From: Candidatus Aminicenantota bacterium
GTDB lineage: Bacteria > Acidobacteriota > Aminicenantia > Aminicenantales > UBA4085
Assembly (NCBI GenBank): GCA_030691735.1
Contig: JAUYDS010000030.1
Location: forward strand, 1 to 32,482
DNA: 32,482 nucleotides
Reading direction: 5' to 3'
In this document: piece by piece, positions 1 to 7,886 of the stretch
Numbering within the stretch: the first letter of the stretch is position 1
Layout: every line of letters begins with the position of its first letter
The notes under the pieces: model-generated
Databases searched by the model: none
What the model saw: only the letters and a program-made list of their open reading frames with translations
Told to the model about the DNA's origin: nothing
Translations under genes and position numbers: made by a program

Positions 1-7
1 AACCCGA

Positions 8-111
8 GTCAAGGGACGAGCCTTCGGCTCGCCACTCGCCCGTGGATACAAGCCACGGGCGAGTACGGCGGAAGTGGACCCCCGGGAAAGCCCGGGGCCC
101 CGGCCGCCGTC
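8..111 (+). repeat. Palindromic element, copy 1 (long form, 104 bp)
   Basis: Long copy of the element that recurs at 12233, 16166, 21528, 26734 and 29489. It begins GTCAAGGGACGAGCC and ends CCGGCCGCCGTC. It contains three hairpins: GAGCCTTCGGCTC, a CTCGCCCGTGG/CCACGGGCGAG stem, and a CCCCGGG/CCCGGGG stem. One base is missing from the loop of the third hairpin compared with the in-gene copies, giving 104 bases rather than 105. The frame that reads VKGRAF is open from the left edge to a TGA at 260-262, only 3 bases before the next start codon. The copy could therefore lie in the 3' end of an unseen upstream gene, but the AT-rich stretch at 226-246 looks intergenic. Positions 112-212 hold nothing else I can name. 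Confidence 0.85.
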
Positions 112-212
112 GGGAGCGAAGCCGTTTCCCGATCTTGTCTACAGGACCCGCGACCAGCAGAGCGTTCGCCCGCTTCGAGCGAGCTTCTCTCCTGAGCCTT
201 CGGGCAAACTTT

Positions 213-241
213 TTGCCTTTTTCCTCGTAATATATTATTAT
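213..241 (+). promoter_or_regulatory. Candidate promoter of the adaptor-ATPase-Yip1 operon
   Basis: TTGCCT at 213-218 and TATTAT at 236-241 are separated by 17 bases, in an AT-rich island within GC-rich DNA. Transcription would start near 248, followed by an AAAGG ribosome site at 253-257 and the ATG at 266. Confidence 0.45.
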
Positions 242-265
242 ATTTTGCTTCGAAAGGCGTGAACC

Positions 266-1501
266 ATGAAGAAGAAATCCATCATCATCATAGCCGTTGT
301 CCTCGTCATCGCCCTCATCGTCATCTTGAATCTCAGCTCCCATAGGGAAAAATCAGTCAAGGTGACCATAGAAAAGGTCAAAAGGACCGATCTGACCTCG
401 ATCATCTCCGCTTCGGGCGAGATCAAGCCTAAAAAAAGCGTCAACATCAGCGCCCTCATTCCGGGACGGATCATCAAGATCGGGGTCAAGGAAGGCGATG
501 AAGTCAAGGCCGGCGACTTCCTGCTGAAGCTCGACTCCACTCAATACGAAGCCATCGCCGAGCGCGACCGTGCTTTCATCCAGTCCGCCCAGGCTGAACT
601 GATCAAGGCCGACACCACCTTGGAGAAAAACAGGGGCTTTTACGAGAGGCAGAAAAACCTGTTCGACAACGGCCTGATCTCCAAAGAACAGCTCGAACAG
701 GCCAAGATGCAGCTCGACCTGGCCGACGCCTCCAACCGGTCGGTCAAATTCCAGATTCAGCAGGCTCAAGCCTCGCTCAAGAGCACGCTCGATAATCTGA
801 GCAAGACCGTTTTCTCCTCGCCGATCGACGGCGTCATCACCAGCTTGCGCATCGAGGAAGGGGAAATGGCCATCACCGGCACCATGAACAATCCCGGCAC
901 CGTTCTCATGACCATCGCCGACCTTTCGGTCATGGAGGTCGAGGTCGAGGTAGACGAAACGGACGTCGTCGGCGTTCAGCTAGGCCAGACATCCAACGTC
1001 CGCGTCGACGCTTTTCCCAGCCAGGTCTTCAAGGGAAAGGTCACCGAGATCGGAAGCTCCGCTCTCCAGAAGACCGCCGCGACCACCACGGAATCCAGGG
1101 ATTTCAAGGTCGTCGTCACCCTGGATAATCCCTCCAAGCTCCTGAAGCCCGGCCTATCCGCGTCGGCCGATATCATCTCGGCCGAGAAGAAACAAGTCCT
1201 GGCCGTCCCCATCTCCGCGCTGGTCCTGAAAGAAAAGAAAAGCGAAGGACAAGCGCCCGCGGCCGAAGGATCCAAGAGCCGGAGCGGCAATGAAGAGGAA
1301 GGCGTCTACGCCGTCGAGACGGGCCGGGCCAAGTTCGTCCCGGTCACAAAAGGCATCATGGGCGAGCTCATGATCGAGATCGCCTCGGGGCTCACCGAGA
1401 ACCAGGACGTCGTCGTCGGCCCTTACGACGCCCTCCGCCAGCTTAAGGACGGGGTCCTCGTCAAGGCCGAAGCTCCCAAGAAAGACGAAACAAAAAAATG
1501 A
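266..1501 (+). CDS. MacA/HlyD-type periplasmic adaptor of an efflux or export system
   Basis: 411-residue membrane fusion protein that would link an inner-membrane transporter to an outer-membrane channel. A single N-terminal membrane segment (residues 5-22) anchors it. The two lipoyl half-motifs sit at about residues 58-90 ([15 protein letters not shown]) and 183-205 ([17 protein letters not shown]), separated by a helical hairpin at about 92-180 rich in Gln, Ala, Lys and Glu. Beta-barrel and membrane-proximal domains follow, with the typical PGLSASADI segment. The tail is Lys-rich. The ATG follows an AAAGG site 8 bases away. Its stop overlaps the next ATG (ATGA), so it is translationally coupled to the MacB-type ATPase. 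MacA-like adaptors export macrolides, lipoproteins or peptides; the substrate here cannot be read. Confidence 0.9.
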   Translation: MKKKSIIIIAVVLVIALIVILNLSSHREKSVKVTIEKVKRTDLTSIISASGEIKPKKSVNISALIPGRIIKIGVKEGDEVKAGDFLLKLDSTQYEAIAERDRAFIQSAQAELIKADTTLEKNRGFYERQKNLFDNGLISKEQLEQAKMQLDLADASNRSVKFQIQQAQASLKSTLDNLSKTVFSSPIDGVITSLRIEEGEMAITGTMNNPGTVLMTIADLSVMEVEVEVDETDVVGVQLGQTSNVRVDAFPSQVFKGKVTEIGSSALQKTAATTTESRDFKVVVTLDNPSKLLKPGLSASADIISAEKKQVLAVPISALVLKEKKSEGQAPAAEGSKSRSGNEEEGVYAVETGRAKFVPVTKGIMGELMIEIASGLTENQDVVVGPYDALRQLKDGVLVKAEAPKKDETKK

Positions 1502-2199
1502 GCGGCGAGAACCACCCCGTCATCCAGATCGAAAATATCGGCAAGGTCTACGACCTGGGCAAAACGCAGGTTAAGGCGCTGTGCGAAGTCTCGTTCGACG
1601 TCCAAAAGAACGAGTTCATGGCCATTATGGGACCGTCAGGATCGGGCAAGTCCACGCTGATGAACCTCATCGGCTGTCTCGATACGCCCACCGAAGGCAA
1701 ATATACCCTCAACGGCAAGCTGGTCAGCACGATGACCGAGAACGAGCTGGCCTACACCCGGAATCGGGAGATCGGTTTTGTCTTCCAAGTGTTCAACCTG
1801 CTGCCTCGGGCCACGGCCTTCCGCAACGTCGAGCTTCCCCTCATATACAAAGGCCTGAAAAAGAAAGAGAGGGAAGAGCGCGTCCGCCGGGCGCTCGAAC
1901 GCGTCGACATGAAGGAGCGCATGACCCACCGGCCGCCCGAGCTGTCGGGCGGCGAGCGCCAGCGCGTGGCGATCGCCCGGGCGCTGGTCAACGAGCCGTC
2001 GCTCCTCCTGGCCGACGAGCCGACCGGCAATCTGGATTCCAAAACCGGGCAGGAGATCCTCAATCTCTTTCATAAGCTCCACGAGAGCGGGAACACCATC
2101 ATCATGGTCACCCACGACTCGAACGTCGCCCAGCAGACGGAGCGCATCCTCTTCCTCAAGGACGGCAAGCTTGAGCGCGAGGTCCGGAAAGGAGCCTGA
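1498..2199 (+). CDS. ABC transporter ATPase, MacB/LolD type
   Basis: 233-residue nucleotide-binding subunit that would power the adaptor encoded just before it. Walker A is GPSGSGKST (residues 45-53), the Q-loop glutamine is Q97 in FVFQ, the ABC signature is LSGGERQR (149-156), Walker B is LLLADE (169-174) followed by the D-loop region PTGNLDS, and the switch histidine is H206. Length and the GNLDS motif fit the LolD/MacB subfamily. Only the ATPase domain is present; the FtsX-like permease normally fused to it (MacB) or encoded next to it is not in this window. The ATG overlaps the upstream stop by 4 bases and the next gene starts 2 bases after its stop, so all three genes form one operon. 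Confidence 0.93.
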   Translation: MSGENHPVIQIENIGKVYDLGKTQVKALCEVSFDVQKNEFMAIMGPSGSGKSTLMNLIGCLDTPTEGKYTLNGKLVSTMTENELAYTRNREIGFVFQVFNLLPRATAFRNVELPLIYKGLKKKEREERVRRALERVDMKERMTHRPPELSGGERQRVAIARALVNEPSLLLADEPTGNLDSKTGQEILNLFHKLHESGNTIIMVTHDSNVAQQTERILFLKDGKLEREVRKGA

Positions 2200-2201
2200 C
2201 C

Positions 2202-2909
2202 ATGAGTTTCTTCGACCGCTTCCAAGGCATCTTCTTCAACCCCCAGCCGGTCTTCAAGGGGCTCTCCGAAAAGCCGGTCTGGAAGGACGCGCTGATCGTT
2301 CTCCTCATCGTCATGGCCGCGTTTTCCTACATCACCGCCCCCATCTCCCAAAAGGACGCGCTGAACGCCTTCAAGGACAACGTCAAGCTCCAGGACAAGA
2401 TGGGCAAAGAGGCCTTCGACAAGATGATCCAGGGCATGGAGAATCCCTCGACGACCGGGATAATCCTCCGCTCCGCCGTATTCAATCCCGTTTTGATGCT
2501 CGCCGGCTGGCTCATCGCCGGATTGATCATTCTCGTCCTCGGCCGGCTGGTCTCGACGGAGGGCGCTTTCCTGCCGATCTTCGCCGCCGTCCTCCACGCC
2601 AATTTTATCGACAAGATCCTCGGCACGCTCGTCCGGCTGATCCTGATCATGACCCGGAAATCCGTCATGCAGACCTCGACCAGCCTGGCCTTGCTCATGC
2701 CCGGGGCCGAATTCACCTCGACTCCCTTTATCATCCTCAGCCAATTCGATTTTTTCCAACTCTGGATGTTCGGCGTCCTCGGCCTCGGCCTGGCCCAGAT
2801 CTTCAAGGTCTCGGTCGCGAAGGGGGTGGCGATCTCCTACGGATTTTGGGCCCTCAAGAGCATCGTCTTTATCGCCCTCGGCTTCCTCAGCCGGAGCTTT
2901 TTGGGGTAG
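2202..2909 (+). CDS. Yip1-family integral membrane protein
   Basis: 235-residue protein with about five hydrophobic segments: near residues 28-46, 88-112, 122-150, 185-207 and 212-232. The N-terminus FDRFQGIFFNPQPVFKGL is the typical opening of bacterial Yip1 (YIP1/YckC-like) proteins, where an amphipathic stretch with an NP motif precedes the first membrane helix. Bacterial Yip1 proteins have no settled function. The 2-base spacing after the ATPase gene makes it part of that operon. It occupies the place where a permease gene would be expected, but it lacks the FtsX architecture, so I do not call it the permease. Nothing in the sequence looks broken. Confidence 0.75.
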   Translation: MSFFDRFQGIFFNPQPVFKGLSEKPVWKDALIVLLIVMAAFSYITAPISQKDALNAFKDNVKLQDKMGKEAFDKMIQGMENPSTTGIILRSAVFNPVLMLAGWLIAGLIILVLGRLVSTEGAFLPIFAAVLHANFIDKILGTLVRLILIMTRKSVMQTSTSLALLMPGAEFTSTPFIILSQFDFFQLWMFGVLGLGLAQIFKVSVAKGVAISYGFWALKSIVFIALGFLSRSFLG

Positions 2910-2969
2910 GCTCGGGGAACACAGTTCGAAACCACGCGGATTATCCCGGAAAAGCCTTTTGTATCCTAT

Positions 2970-2998
2970 TTGACAGAAATAGACTCCAAAGCTAAATT
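2970..2998 (+). promoter_or_regulatory. Strong promoter, probably giving a leaderless mRNA
   Basis: Perfect -35 TTGACA (2970-2975), a 17-base spacer and -10 TAAATT (2993-2998). Only six bases (AGTCCC) separate the -10 box from the ATG at 3005, so transcription is expected to start at or within a base or two of the start codon. No Shine-Dalgarno site is present. Confidence 0.75.
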
Positions 2999-3004
2999 AG
3001 TCCC

Positions 3005-4111
3005 ATGACGGTCAGCCTGTCCCAGCTCGAAGGGTCGTTCCTGGAGACGCCCTTTCCCCGCCTTCTCTTCAGGATCTGGCAGAAGGAAGGCTCGGGACGG
3101 CTTCGGCTCCAAAAGGGCGAGGAGGACAAGACCCTCTATTTCGACAAAGGCCGGATCGTCATCGAAAAAGAGGCCCTTTCCGAAAAGGACTTTCTCTCCG
3201 CCCTCGTCAAAAAGAGGATCCTCCCTATCGAGAAGGTCCGGCAGTGCGACCGCTACGCGGGCGCTCATACGATCTCCCGGATCAGGGCCCTCAGCGAGCT
3301 TGGGCTGATCTCTCCCCTTCCCCTGTGGAACCTGATGGAGTCGTTCTTCGTCCGGCAATTATTCTCGTTATTCGACTGGCAGGAGGGCCGCTATGCCTTC
3401 GAACCCGGCCTCTCCCTGGCCGGCGGCGAGCGCCTCGGCTTGATCCAGACGCACGATGTTCTTCTTCAGGGCATCCGTCAGATGAAAGAGACGCGCCTCA
3501 TCGAACGCTGCCTGCCCCCTGAAAACGAGCCGATCTACGTCTCCACGCCCTATTTCCTCCATCTTCTGAACTTCGAGCCTCACGAGCGCTACGCCCTCGA
3601 CGTCCTCCATCACGCGACGAACCTCCGCGTTTTTTATGAACGCTGCGAGATGGGGAAGAAAGCCGGTCAGAAGACGCTTTTCGCTTTCGTCTGCCTGGAC
3701 ATCCTGGCGGCGCCGGAGAAAAAGACGGACGCGCGGCCGGCCGCGGACGCGCCGGCGGCGGACCCGGAAAAGGTCCTGAATGCGCTTAACGAGAAGTGCG
3801 CTTACATCCATAAATACATCACCAAGCAGATCGGGCCTCTGGCCCGCACCATCCTCGGCAACTGCGTCGAGGAGGTCAAACCCGGCCTCGGCCCCCTGTT
3901 CCAAAAAATGAGGCTCCTGCCGGACGGCCGGATCGAGGTCGACTCGGCCATGAGCGCGACGGCCGGGCATCTCGCCGAGGAGATTTATAAAGGGCTGGTG
4001 AAAGGCTACGGCGAAATCCTCGTGGCCGAGGTCCTGGCCCTCAAGAAGTCCCTGGGCGGAGCGCACGAAACCGCCCTCGTTAAAAACCTGGAGAAGGTCG
4101 GATGTCTCTGA
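3005..4111 (+). CDS. DUF4388 (PATAN-like) domain protein
   Basis: 368 residues, soluble, no signal peptide. The N-terminal part (about residues 8-180) has the DUF4388/PATAN pattern: LEGSFLETPFPRLLFRIWQ, then GSGRLRLQKGEEDKTLYFDKG, a short beta unit followed by the helical region ending in LFSLFDWQEGRYAFEPG. This domain occurs in PatA-like and response-regulator-linked proteins that mediate interactions in signalling and motility. An Ala/Asp/Pro-rich linker lies near residues 238-258, and a helical C-terminal domain (about 259-368) is not recognised. No receiver or kinase domain is attached. It is preceded by a strong promoter and probably translated from a leaderless message. Its 3' end overlaps a 28-codon ORF and is followed by miaA, so the three are probably co-transcribed. 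The exact role is unknown. Confidence 0.7.
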   Translation: MTVSLSQLEGSFLETPFPRLLFRIWQKEGSGRLRLQKGEEDKTLYFDKGRIVIEKEALSEKDFLSALVKKRILPIEKVRQCDRYAGAHTISRIRALSELGLISPLPLWNLMESFFVRQLFSLFDWQEGRYAFEPGLSLAGGERLGLIQTHDVLLQGIRQMKETRLIERCLPPENEPIYVSTPYFLHLLNFEPHERYALDVLHHATNLRVFYERCEMGKKAGQKTLFAFVCLDILAAPEKKTDARPAADAPAADPEKVLNALNEKCAYIHKYITKQIGPLARTILGNCVEEVKPGLGPLFQKMRLLPDGRIEVDSAMSATAGHLAEEIYKGLVKGYGEILVAEVLALKKSLGGAHETALVKNLEKVGCL

Positions 4112-4188
4112 GCCGCAAGCAGGTCTTCTCGCTGCTCGTCCTGGTCACCCTGGCCGCGCTTTATATCCTGATCAAAATTGTTGCCTGA
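4102..4188 (+). CDS. Putative 28-residue single-pass membrane micro-protein
   Basis: A short ORF (ATG 4102, TGA 4186-4188) encodes a peptide starting MSLSRKQVF, followed by an uninterrupted hydrophobic helix (about residues 9-27) ending LIKIVA. Basic residues precede the helix, as in positive-inside single-pass peptides. A GGAGAAGG ribosome site lies about 5 bases upstream of the ATG. It overlaps the DUF4388 gene by 10 bases and the miaA start by 11 bases, so it fills what would otherwise be a gap between the two genes and may couple their translation. I do not recognise the family. It could be chance, but the position, ribosome site and clean membrane helix argue for a real gene. Confidence 0.45.
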   Translation: MSLSRKQVFSLLVLVTLAALYILIKIVA

Positions 4189-5101
4189 CAAGAACTCCCT
4201 CATCCTCATCGTCGGCCCGACGGGCGTGGGCAAGAGCGCCGCGGCTCTCGCCCTGGCCCCCAGGATCGGCGGCGAGATCATCTCCTGCGATTCCATGCAG
4301 GTCTATACGGGGTTCGACATCGGCACGGACAAGCCTTCGGCCGCGGACCGGAAGAAGGTCCCCCATCACCTCCTCGACATCATCGACGCCGCGACGCAGT
4401 TCACGGCCGCCGACTTCGCCGCGCTGGCCTTCAACGCCGTTCTCGCCATCGGACGGCGGGGCGGAGTGCCCCTAATCGTCGGCGGCACCGGCTTGTATTT
4501 CAAGGCCCTGCTCGACGGGTTGTTCCCTGGACCGGAACGGGACGAAGCCGTCCGCCGGGCTCTCGATCGGGAAGCCCGCGAATATGGGCTGGATCGTCTC
4601 TGGAAACGGCTGGAGACGGTGGATCCGATTTATGCCAAAAAGATCGGCTCGAACGACCGCATCCGGACCATCCGCGCGCTCGAAGTGCACGCCGTGACCG
4701 GAGTCCCGCTCTCGACGCATTTCGGCCGGACCCAAAGCCGGCTCCAGGATAGCGTCGCGATCAAAATCGGCTTACAATTGGAGCGAGAGGAGCTCTGTCG
4801 GAGGATCGAAGCCCGGGTGGACCGCATGTTCGAACGGGGCCTGGTCGAGGAGGTCCGGGCCCTGCTGGCCTCCGGCGTCGATGAAGCGGCTCCGCCCTTC
4901 AAGGCCCTGGGCTATAAACATGTCCTGCGCTTTCTCAAGGATCAGATCGGTCTGGAGGAGGCCATGGCGAGGACGAAGATCGAGACGCGCCAATACGCCA
5001 AACGCCAGATGACCTGGTTCCGGAAGATGGACGGGGTTCGATGGTTCCGGGGGGACGAGATCGAGGCCATTTATATGTATATCGAACAGAGTCTGAGCTA
5101 A
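4178..5101 (+). CDS. miaA: tRNA dimethylallyltransferase
   Basis: 307-residue MiaA, which transfers a dimethylallyl group to N6 of A37 in tRNAs reading UNN codons, the first step towards ms2i6A. The P-loop is GPTGVGKS (residues 13-20), the substrate motif DSMQVY (38-43) carries the conserved Asp, and VGGTGLY (101-107) and the C-terminal KRQMTWFRK segment are typical. Length is normal. The start is TTG at 4178 or the adjacent TTG at 4181; there is no ATG before the P-loop. Neither has a clear ribosome site, but the overlap with the upstream micro-ORF suggests coupling by re-initiation. Confidence 0.95.
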   Translation: MLPDKNSLILIVGPTGVGKSAAALALAPRIGGEIISCDSMQVYTGFDIGTDKPSAADRKKVPHHLLDIIDAATQFTAADFAALAFNAVLAIGRRGGVPLIVGGTGLYFKALLDGLFPGPERDEAVRRALDREAREYGLDRLWKRLETVDPIYAKKIGSNDRIRTIRALEVHAVTGVPLSTHFGRTQSRLQDSVAIKIGLQLEREELCRRIEARVDRMFERGLVEEVRALLASGVDEAAPPFKALGYKHVLRFLKDQIGLEEAMARTKIETRQYAKRQMTWFRKMDGVRWFRGDEIEAIYMYIEQSLS

Positions 5102-5128
5102 ATTGATAATATGAAAGGGAATAAGGTT

Positions 5129-5294
5129 GTCATTACGAGCGATCGAAGGGCGCGCGGCAATCCGACCCAGAGGGTCGTCCTGAGCGAAGCGAAGGATCTC
5201 ATTCGACCTCGGACGAGCTTAGATGAGATCCCTCGAAAGACTCGGGACGACTCTTCGAGTCGGATCGCCACGTCGCTTCGCTCCTCGCGATGAC
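5129..5294. repeat. Long imperfect palindrome (GTCAT...ATGAC family), copy A
   Basis: Begins GTCATTACGAGCGA and ends CTCCTCGCGATGAC, with nested inverted segments (GGGTCGTCC / GGGACGACTC, GGATCTCAT / ATGAGATCC). Related blocks lie at 8567-8814 and 16844-16912. Blocks of this type, with GCGATGAC ends and GAGCGAAGCGA motifs, are known as dispersed repeats in many bacterial genomes. Here it fills the gap between miaA and hflX, and its end abuts the AAGGGA ribosome site of hflX. Confidence 0.8.
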
Positions 5295-5302
5295 AAGGGA
5301 AC

Positions 5303-6565
5303 ATGGAAAAAGCGATTCTGGTCAATCTCGCCGTCAACGCGAAGCAAAAACTCGAGGCAGAGGAGTCCATGGACGAGCTGGCCGGCCTGGCCCGGGCCGC
5401 CGGCGCCGCCGTGGCGGAAAAGGTCTTCCAGGTCCGGCCTTCGATCAGCCCTAAATTTTTCATCGGCGAGGGCAAGGTCGAGGAGATCAAGCGGATCGCC
5501 AACGAGATCGACGCCGGCCTGGTCATTTTCGACCACGTCCTGCGCCCGACCCAGCTGCGCAGCCTGGAGAAGACCCTGGACGTCAAGGTCATCGACCGGA
5601 CCCAGCTCATCCTGGACATTTTCGCCCTGCGCGCCCGGTCGAACGAAGGGAAACTGCAGGTTGAGCTGGCCCAGCTGAGCTATCTCCTCCCCCGCCTCAG
5701 CGGCAAGGGGACGGCCCTCTCGCGCCTCGGCGGCGGGATCGGGACCCGCGGGCCCGGCGAACAGAAATTGGAAGTGGACCGGCGGCGCATCCAGAACCGC
5801 ATCGCCCGGATCAAGCGGGAGATCAAGAACGTCCAAAAACGGCGGGCGGGACAGAGGCAGAGCCGGAAGAAAAGCCTCATTCCCCTCGTCGCCCTGGTCG
5901 GGTACACGAGCGCCGGGAAATCGACGCTCTTCAACCAGCTCGCCCAGGAGCGCACGTTTACCTCGCCCCAGCTCTTCGCCACACTCGACCCGCTCGTCCG
6001 CCGCGCGTATTTCCCCGACGGGCTCTATTATTTCCTGAGCGATACGGTCGGGTTCATCAAGAAGCTCCCCGTCGAACTTGTCACGTCATTCAAGGCCACG
6101 CTCGAAGAGGTCACCGGGGCCGACACCATCCTTCAGGTCATCGACCTGAGCGCTCCCGGTGCGGAGGGACACGTCGAGGCCGTCGGCCGGATCCTCGAAG
6201 AGATCGGGGCGACCGATATCCCTCGTCTCATGGTCTACAACAAGATCGATCTTCTGCCGGACGGGGACGAGCTCTTGAAGCGGAACGGTCAGCCGGGATC
6301 GGACAGCTTCTATGTCTCCGCCGCGACGGGGGCCGGGGTGGCCGCCCTCAAAGAGCATCTCCGCTCTTTACTTTTCCGCCAACTCCAATTATTTTATATG
6401 CGCATCCCGAAAGACCGGACGGACGTGCTCGCGTCCATCCCCAATTGGTCGATCGTCCTGAAACGACGGGAGAATGGGGATTTTCAGGAGATGCAGATCA
6501 TGGCCGATCCGCAGCTGATGCTCCCCTGGGCGCCCTATATCGAACGAGGAGAACGACCGTGGTGA
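5303..6565 (+). CDS. hflX: GTPase HflX, ribosome-associated
   Basis: 420-residue HflX-family GTPase; the family binds 50S or 70S ribosomes and splits or rescues stalled ribosomes under stress. The N-terminal HflX domain covers about residues 1-190, including the glycine-rich RLGGGIGTRGPGE (141-153) and a long coiled helix. The G domain has G1 GYTSAGKST (200-208), G2 around FATLDP (225-230), G3 DTVGF (247-251) and G4 NKID (313-316), with G5 near SAATG. Start ATG 5303 is preceded by AAGGGA, which is close (2 to 4 bases). The 3' end overlaps the start region of the next gene, so the lipoprotein gene is probably in the same operon. Confidence 0.95.
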   Translation: MEKAILVNLAVNAKQKLEAEESMDELAGLARAAGAAVAEKVFQVRPSISPKFFIGEGKVEEIKRIANEIDAGLVIFDHVLRPTQLRSLEKTLDVKVIDRTQLILDIFALRARSNEGKLQVELAQLSYLLPRLSGKGTALSRLGGGIGTRGPGEQKLEVDRRRIQNRIARIKREIKNVQKRRAGQRQSRKKSLIPLVALVGYTSAGKSTLFNQLAQERTFTSPQLFATLDPLVRRAYFPDGLYYFLSDTVGFIKKLPVELVTSFKATLEEVTGADTILQVIDLSAPGAEGHVEAVGRILEEIGATDIPRLMVYNKIDLLPDGDELLKRNGQPGSDSFYVSAATGAGVAALKEHLRSLLFRQLQLFYMRIPKDRTDVLASIPNWSIVLKRRENGDFQEMQIMADPQLMLPWAPYIERGERPW

Positions 6566-7881
6566 AAAAGCTCAGCATCTTGGGCCTTCTGGCGATGGGG
6601 CTCGCGGCTTGCGCGATCGTGGCGCCGCCGCCCCCCTCCCTCTATATCGAGAGTCCGACGCCGGCCTATTCCGCCCAGCTCTCGCTCGACGACCGCCTGA
6701 CCGTGGAACAGGCTTGGGACTATCTCCGCCAAGGCCGGACGGACAAGGCCGAAAAGGCTCTTCTCCGGCTCGATCCCGCGAATCCCTTTTATTACGCCGG
6801 CTTCGGATATGCGGCCTACCTCAACGGCAATCTCTCGATCGCGGAACAGTATTTCCTCCGTTCCGCCCAGGAATTTCCCGACATGCCGATTCCCCATTTG
6901 GGATTGGGGCAAATCTACCGGAAGGTCGGCCAGACCGACTCGGCCTACAATGAATATCTCGAGGTCCTGAAAAGAAATCCCGAGAACCCCTGGGCTAAAA
7001 AAGAGTCCGAAGCCATCCGACTGGAGAAGACGGAGACGCTGATGGGCGAAGCCCGCGACTTCGCCTCGCTCGGCGACACGGCCAAGAGCCAGGAGTCCTA
7101 CCTCAAGGCCCTCGAATATACGCCTAAGCTCCAGGAAGCGCACCTGGCCCTCGCCCGGATCTACCTCAAGGAAAAGAACTTTCAGAGCGCCCTTTTCCAT
7201 CTGAAAACGGCGGACGGCAACGAGCCGAAGACCGAGGCCATCCTCCAGGACTATGCCGACGCCCTCTTTCAAGCGGGACAGCTGTCGAGGAGCTTGGACA
7301 CATATCAGCGTCTGCTCGACATCGATCCCCAGAACAAGCTCGCCCAAGAGCGGGCCGAAGCGATCAAGAACCGGCTGGGGGTCGTGGACCTTCCCAGCCA
7401 ATATAACAATATCCCGTCGCTCGAGGCGGTGACGAAAGAGGACGTATCGGCGCTCATCGGCGTCAAATTCAAGGACGTTTTGGACGAAACGCCGGCCAAA
7501 TCCCCGGTCATCGTCGACATCACGACGTCCTGGGCCTTCCAGCACATCGTCAGGGTCGCCTCATACGAGATCATGGAGGTGTTCTCCAACCGGACCTTCC
7601 AGCCGAGGAAAACGGTCACGCGGGCCGAGATGGCCGACATCCTCGTCCGCCTCGTCGCGCTCCTGAAGGAGCGAGGTTACAAGATCATCGAACAGGTCCC
7701 CATCGACCGGGTCCGGATCGCCGACGTGCCGCAGGAACATTTCTACTTCCAGCCGATCGCCCAGGTCATCGCTTATCAGCTCATGGACCTCGCCCCGAAC
7801 CGGACCTTCAAACCGGAGCTGCCGATGCCGGGCCGGGAGGCCATAAAAGCTTTGGATCTTCTTCTCGGACTGATAAAATAG
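6559..7881 (+). CDS. TPR- and SLH-containing lipoprotein
   Basis: 440 residues from the GTG at 6559, chosen because a GAGGAG ribosome site (6546-6551) lies 7 bases upstream; a second GTG follows directly. The N-terminus is a lipoprotein signal with lipobox LAAC (Cys18). A Pro-rich stretch follows, then TPR-like repeats at about residues 48-275 (for example YFLRSAQEFP and YLKALEYTP units). The C-terminus holds two S-layer-homology-like segments (about 320-368, with FQPRKTVTRAEMADIL; and 388-440, with FKPELPMPGREAI). SLH domains bind cell-wall polymers or the outer membrane, so the protein is probably an envelope scaffold. It overlaps the hflX stop by 7 bases. The exact function is unknown. Confidence 0.8.
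   Translation: MVKKLSILGLLAMGLAACAIVAPPPPSLYIESPTPAYSAQLSLDDRLTVEQAWDYLRQGRTDKAEKALLRLDPANPFYYAGFGYAAYLNGNLSIAEQYFLRSAQEFPDMPIPHLGLGQIYRKVGQTDSAYNEYLEVLKRNPENPWAKKESEAIRLEKTETLMGEARDFASLGDTAKSQESYLKALEYTPKLQEAHLALARIYLKEKNFQSALFHLKTADGNEPKTEAILQDYADALFQAGQLSRSLDTYQRLLDIDPQNKLAQERAEAIKNRLGVVDLPSQYNNIPSLEAVTKEDVSALIGVKFKDVLDETPAKSPVIVDITTSWAFQHIVRVASYEIMEVFSNRTFQPRKTVTRAEMADILVRLVALLKERGYKIIEQVPIDRVRIADVPQEHFYFQPIAQVIAYQLMDLAPNRTFKPELPMPGREAIKALDLLLGLIK
7852..7879 (+). promoter_or_regulatory. Extended -10 promoter for pgsA, possibly leaderless
   Basis: TGATAAAAT at 7871-7879 is an extended -10 (TGn plus TAAAAT); TTGGAT at 7852-7857 is a weak -35, 16 bases upstream. Seven bases separate the -10 from the ATG at 7887, and there is no Shine-Dalgarno site. 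The element overlaps the end of the preceding gene, so readthrough from that gene is also possible. Confidence 0.45.
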
Positions 7882-7886
7882 TCCCC

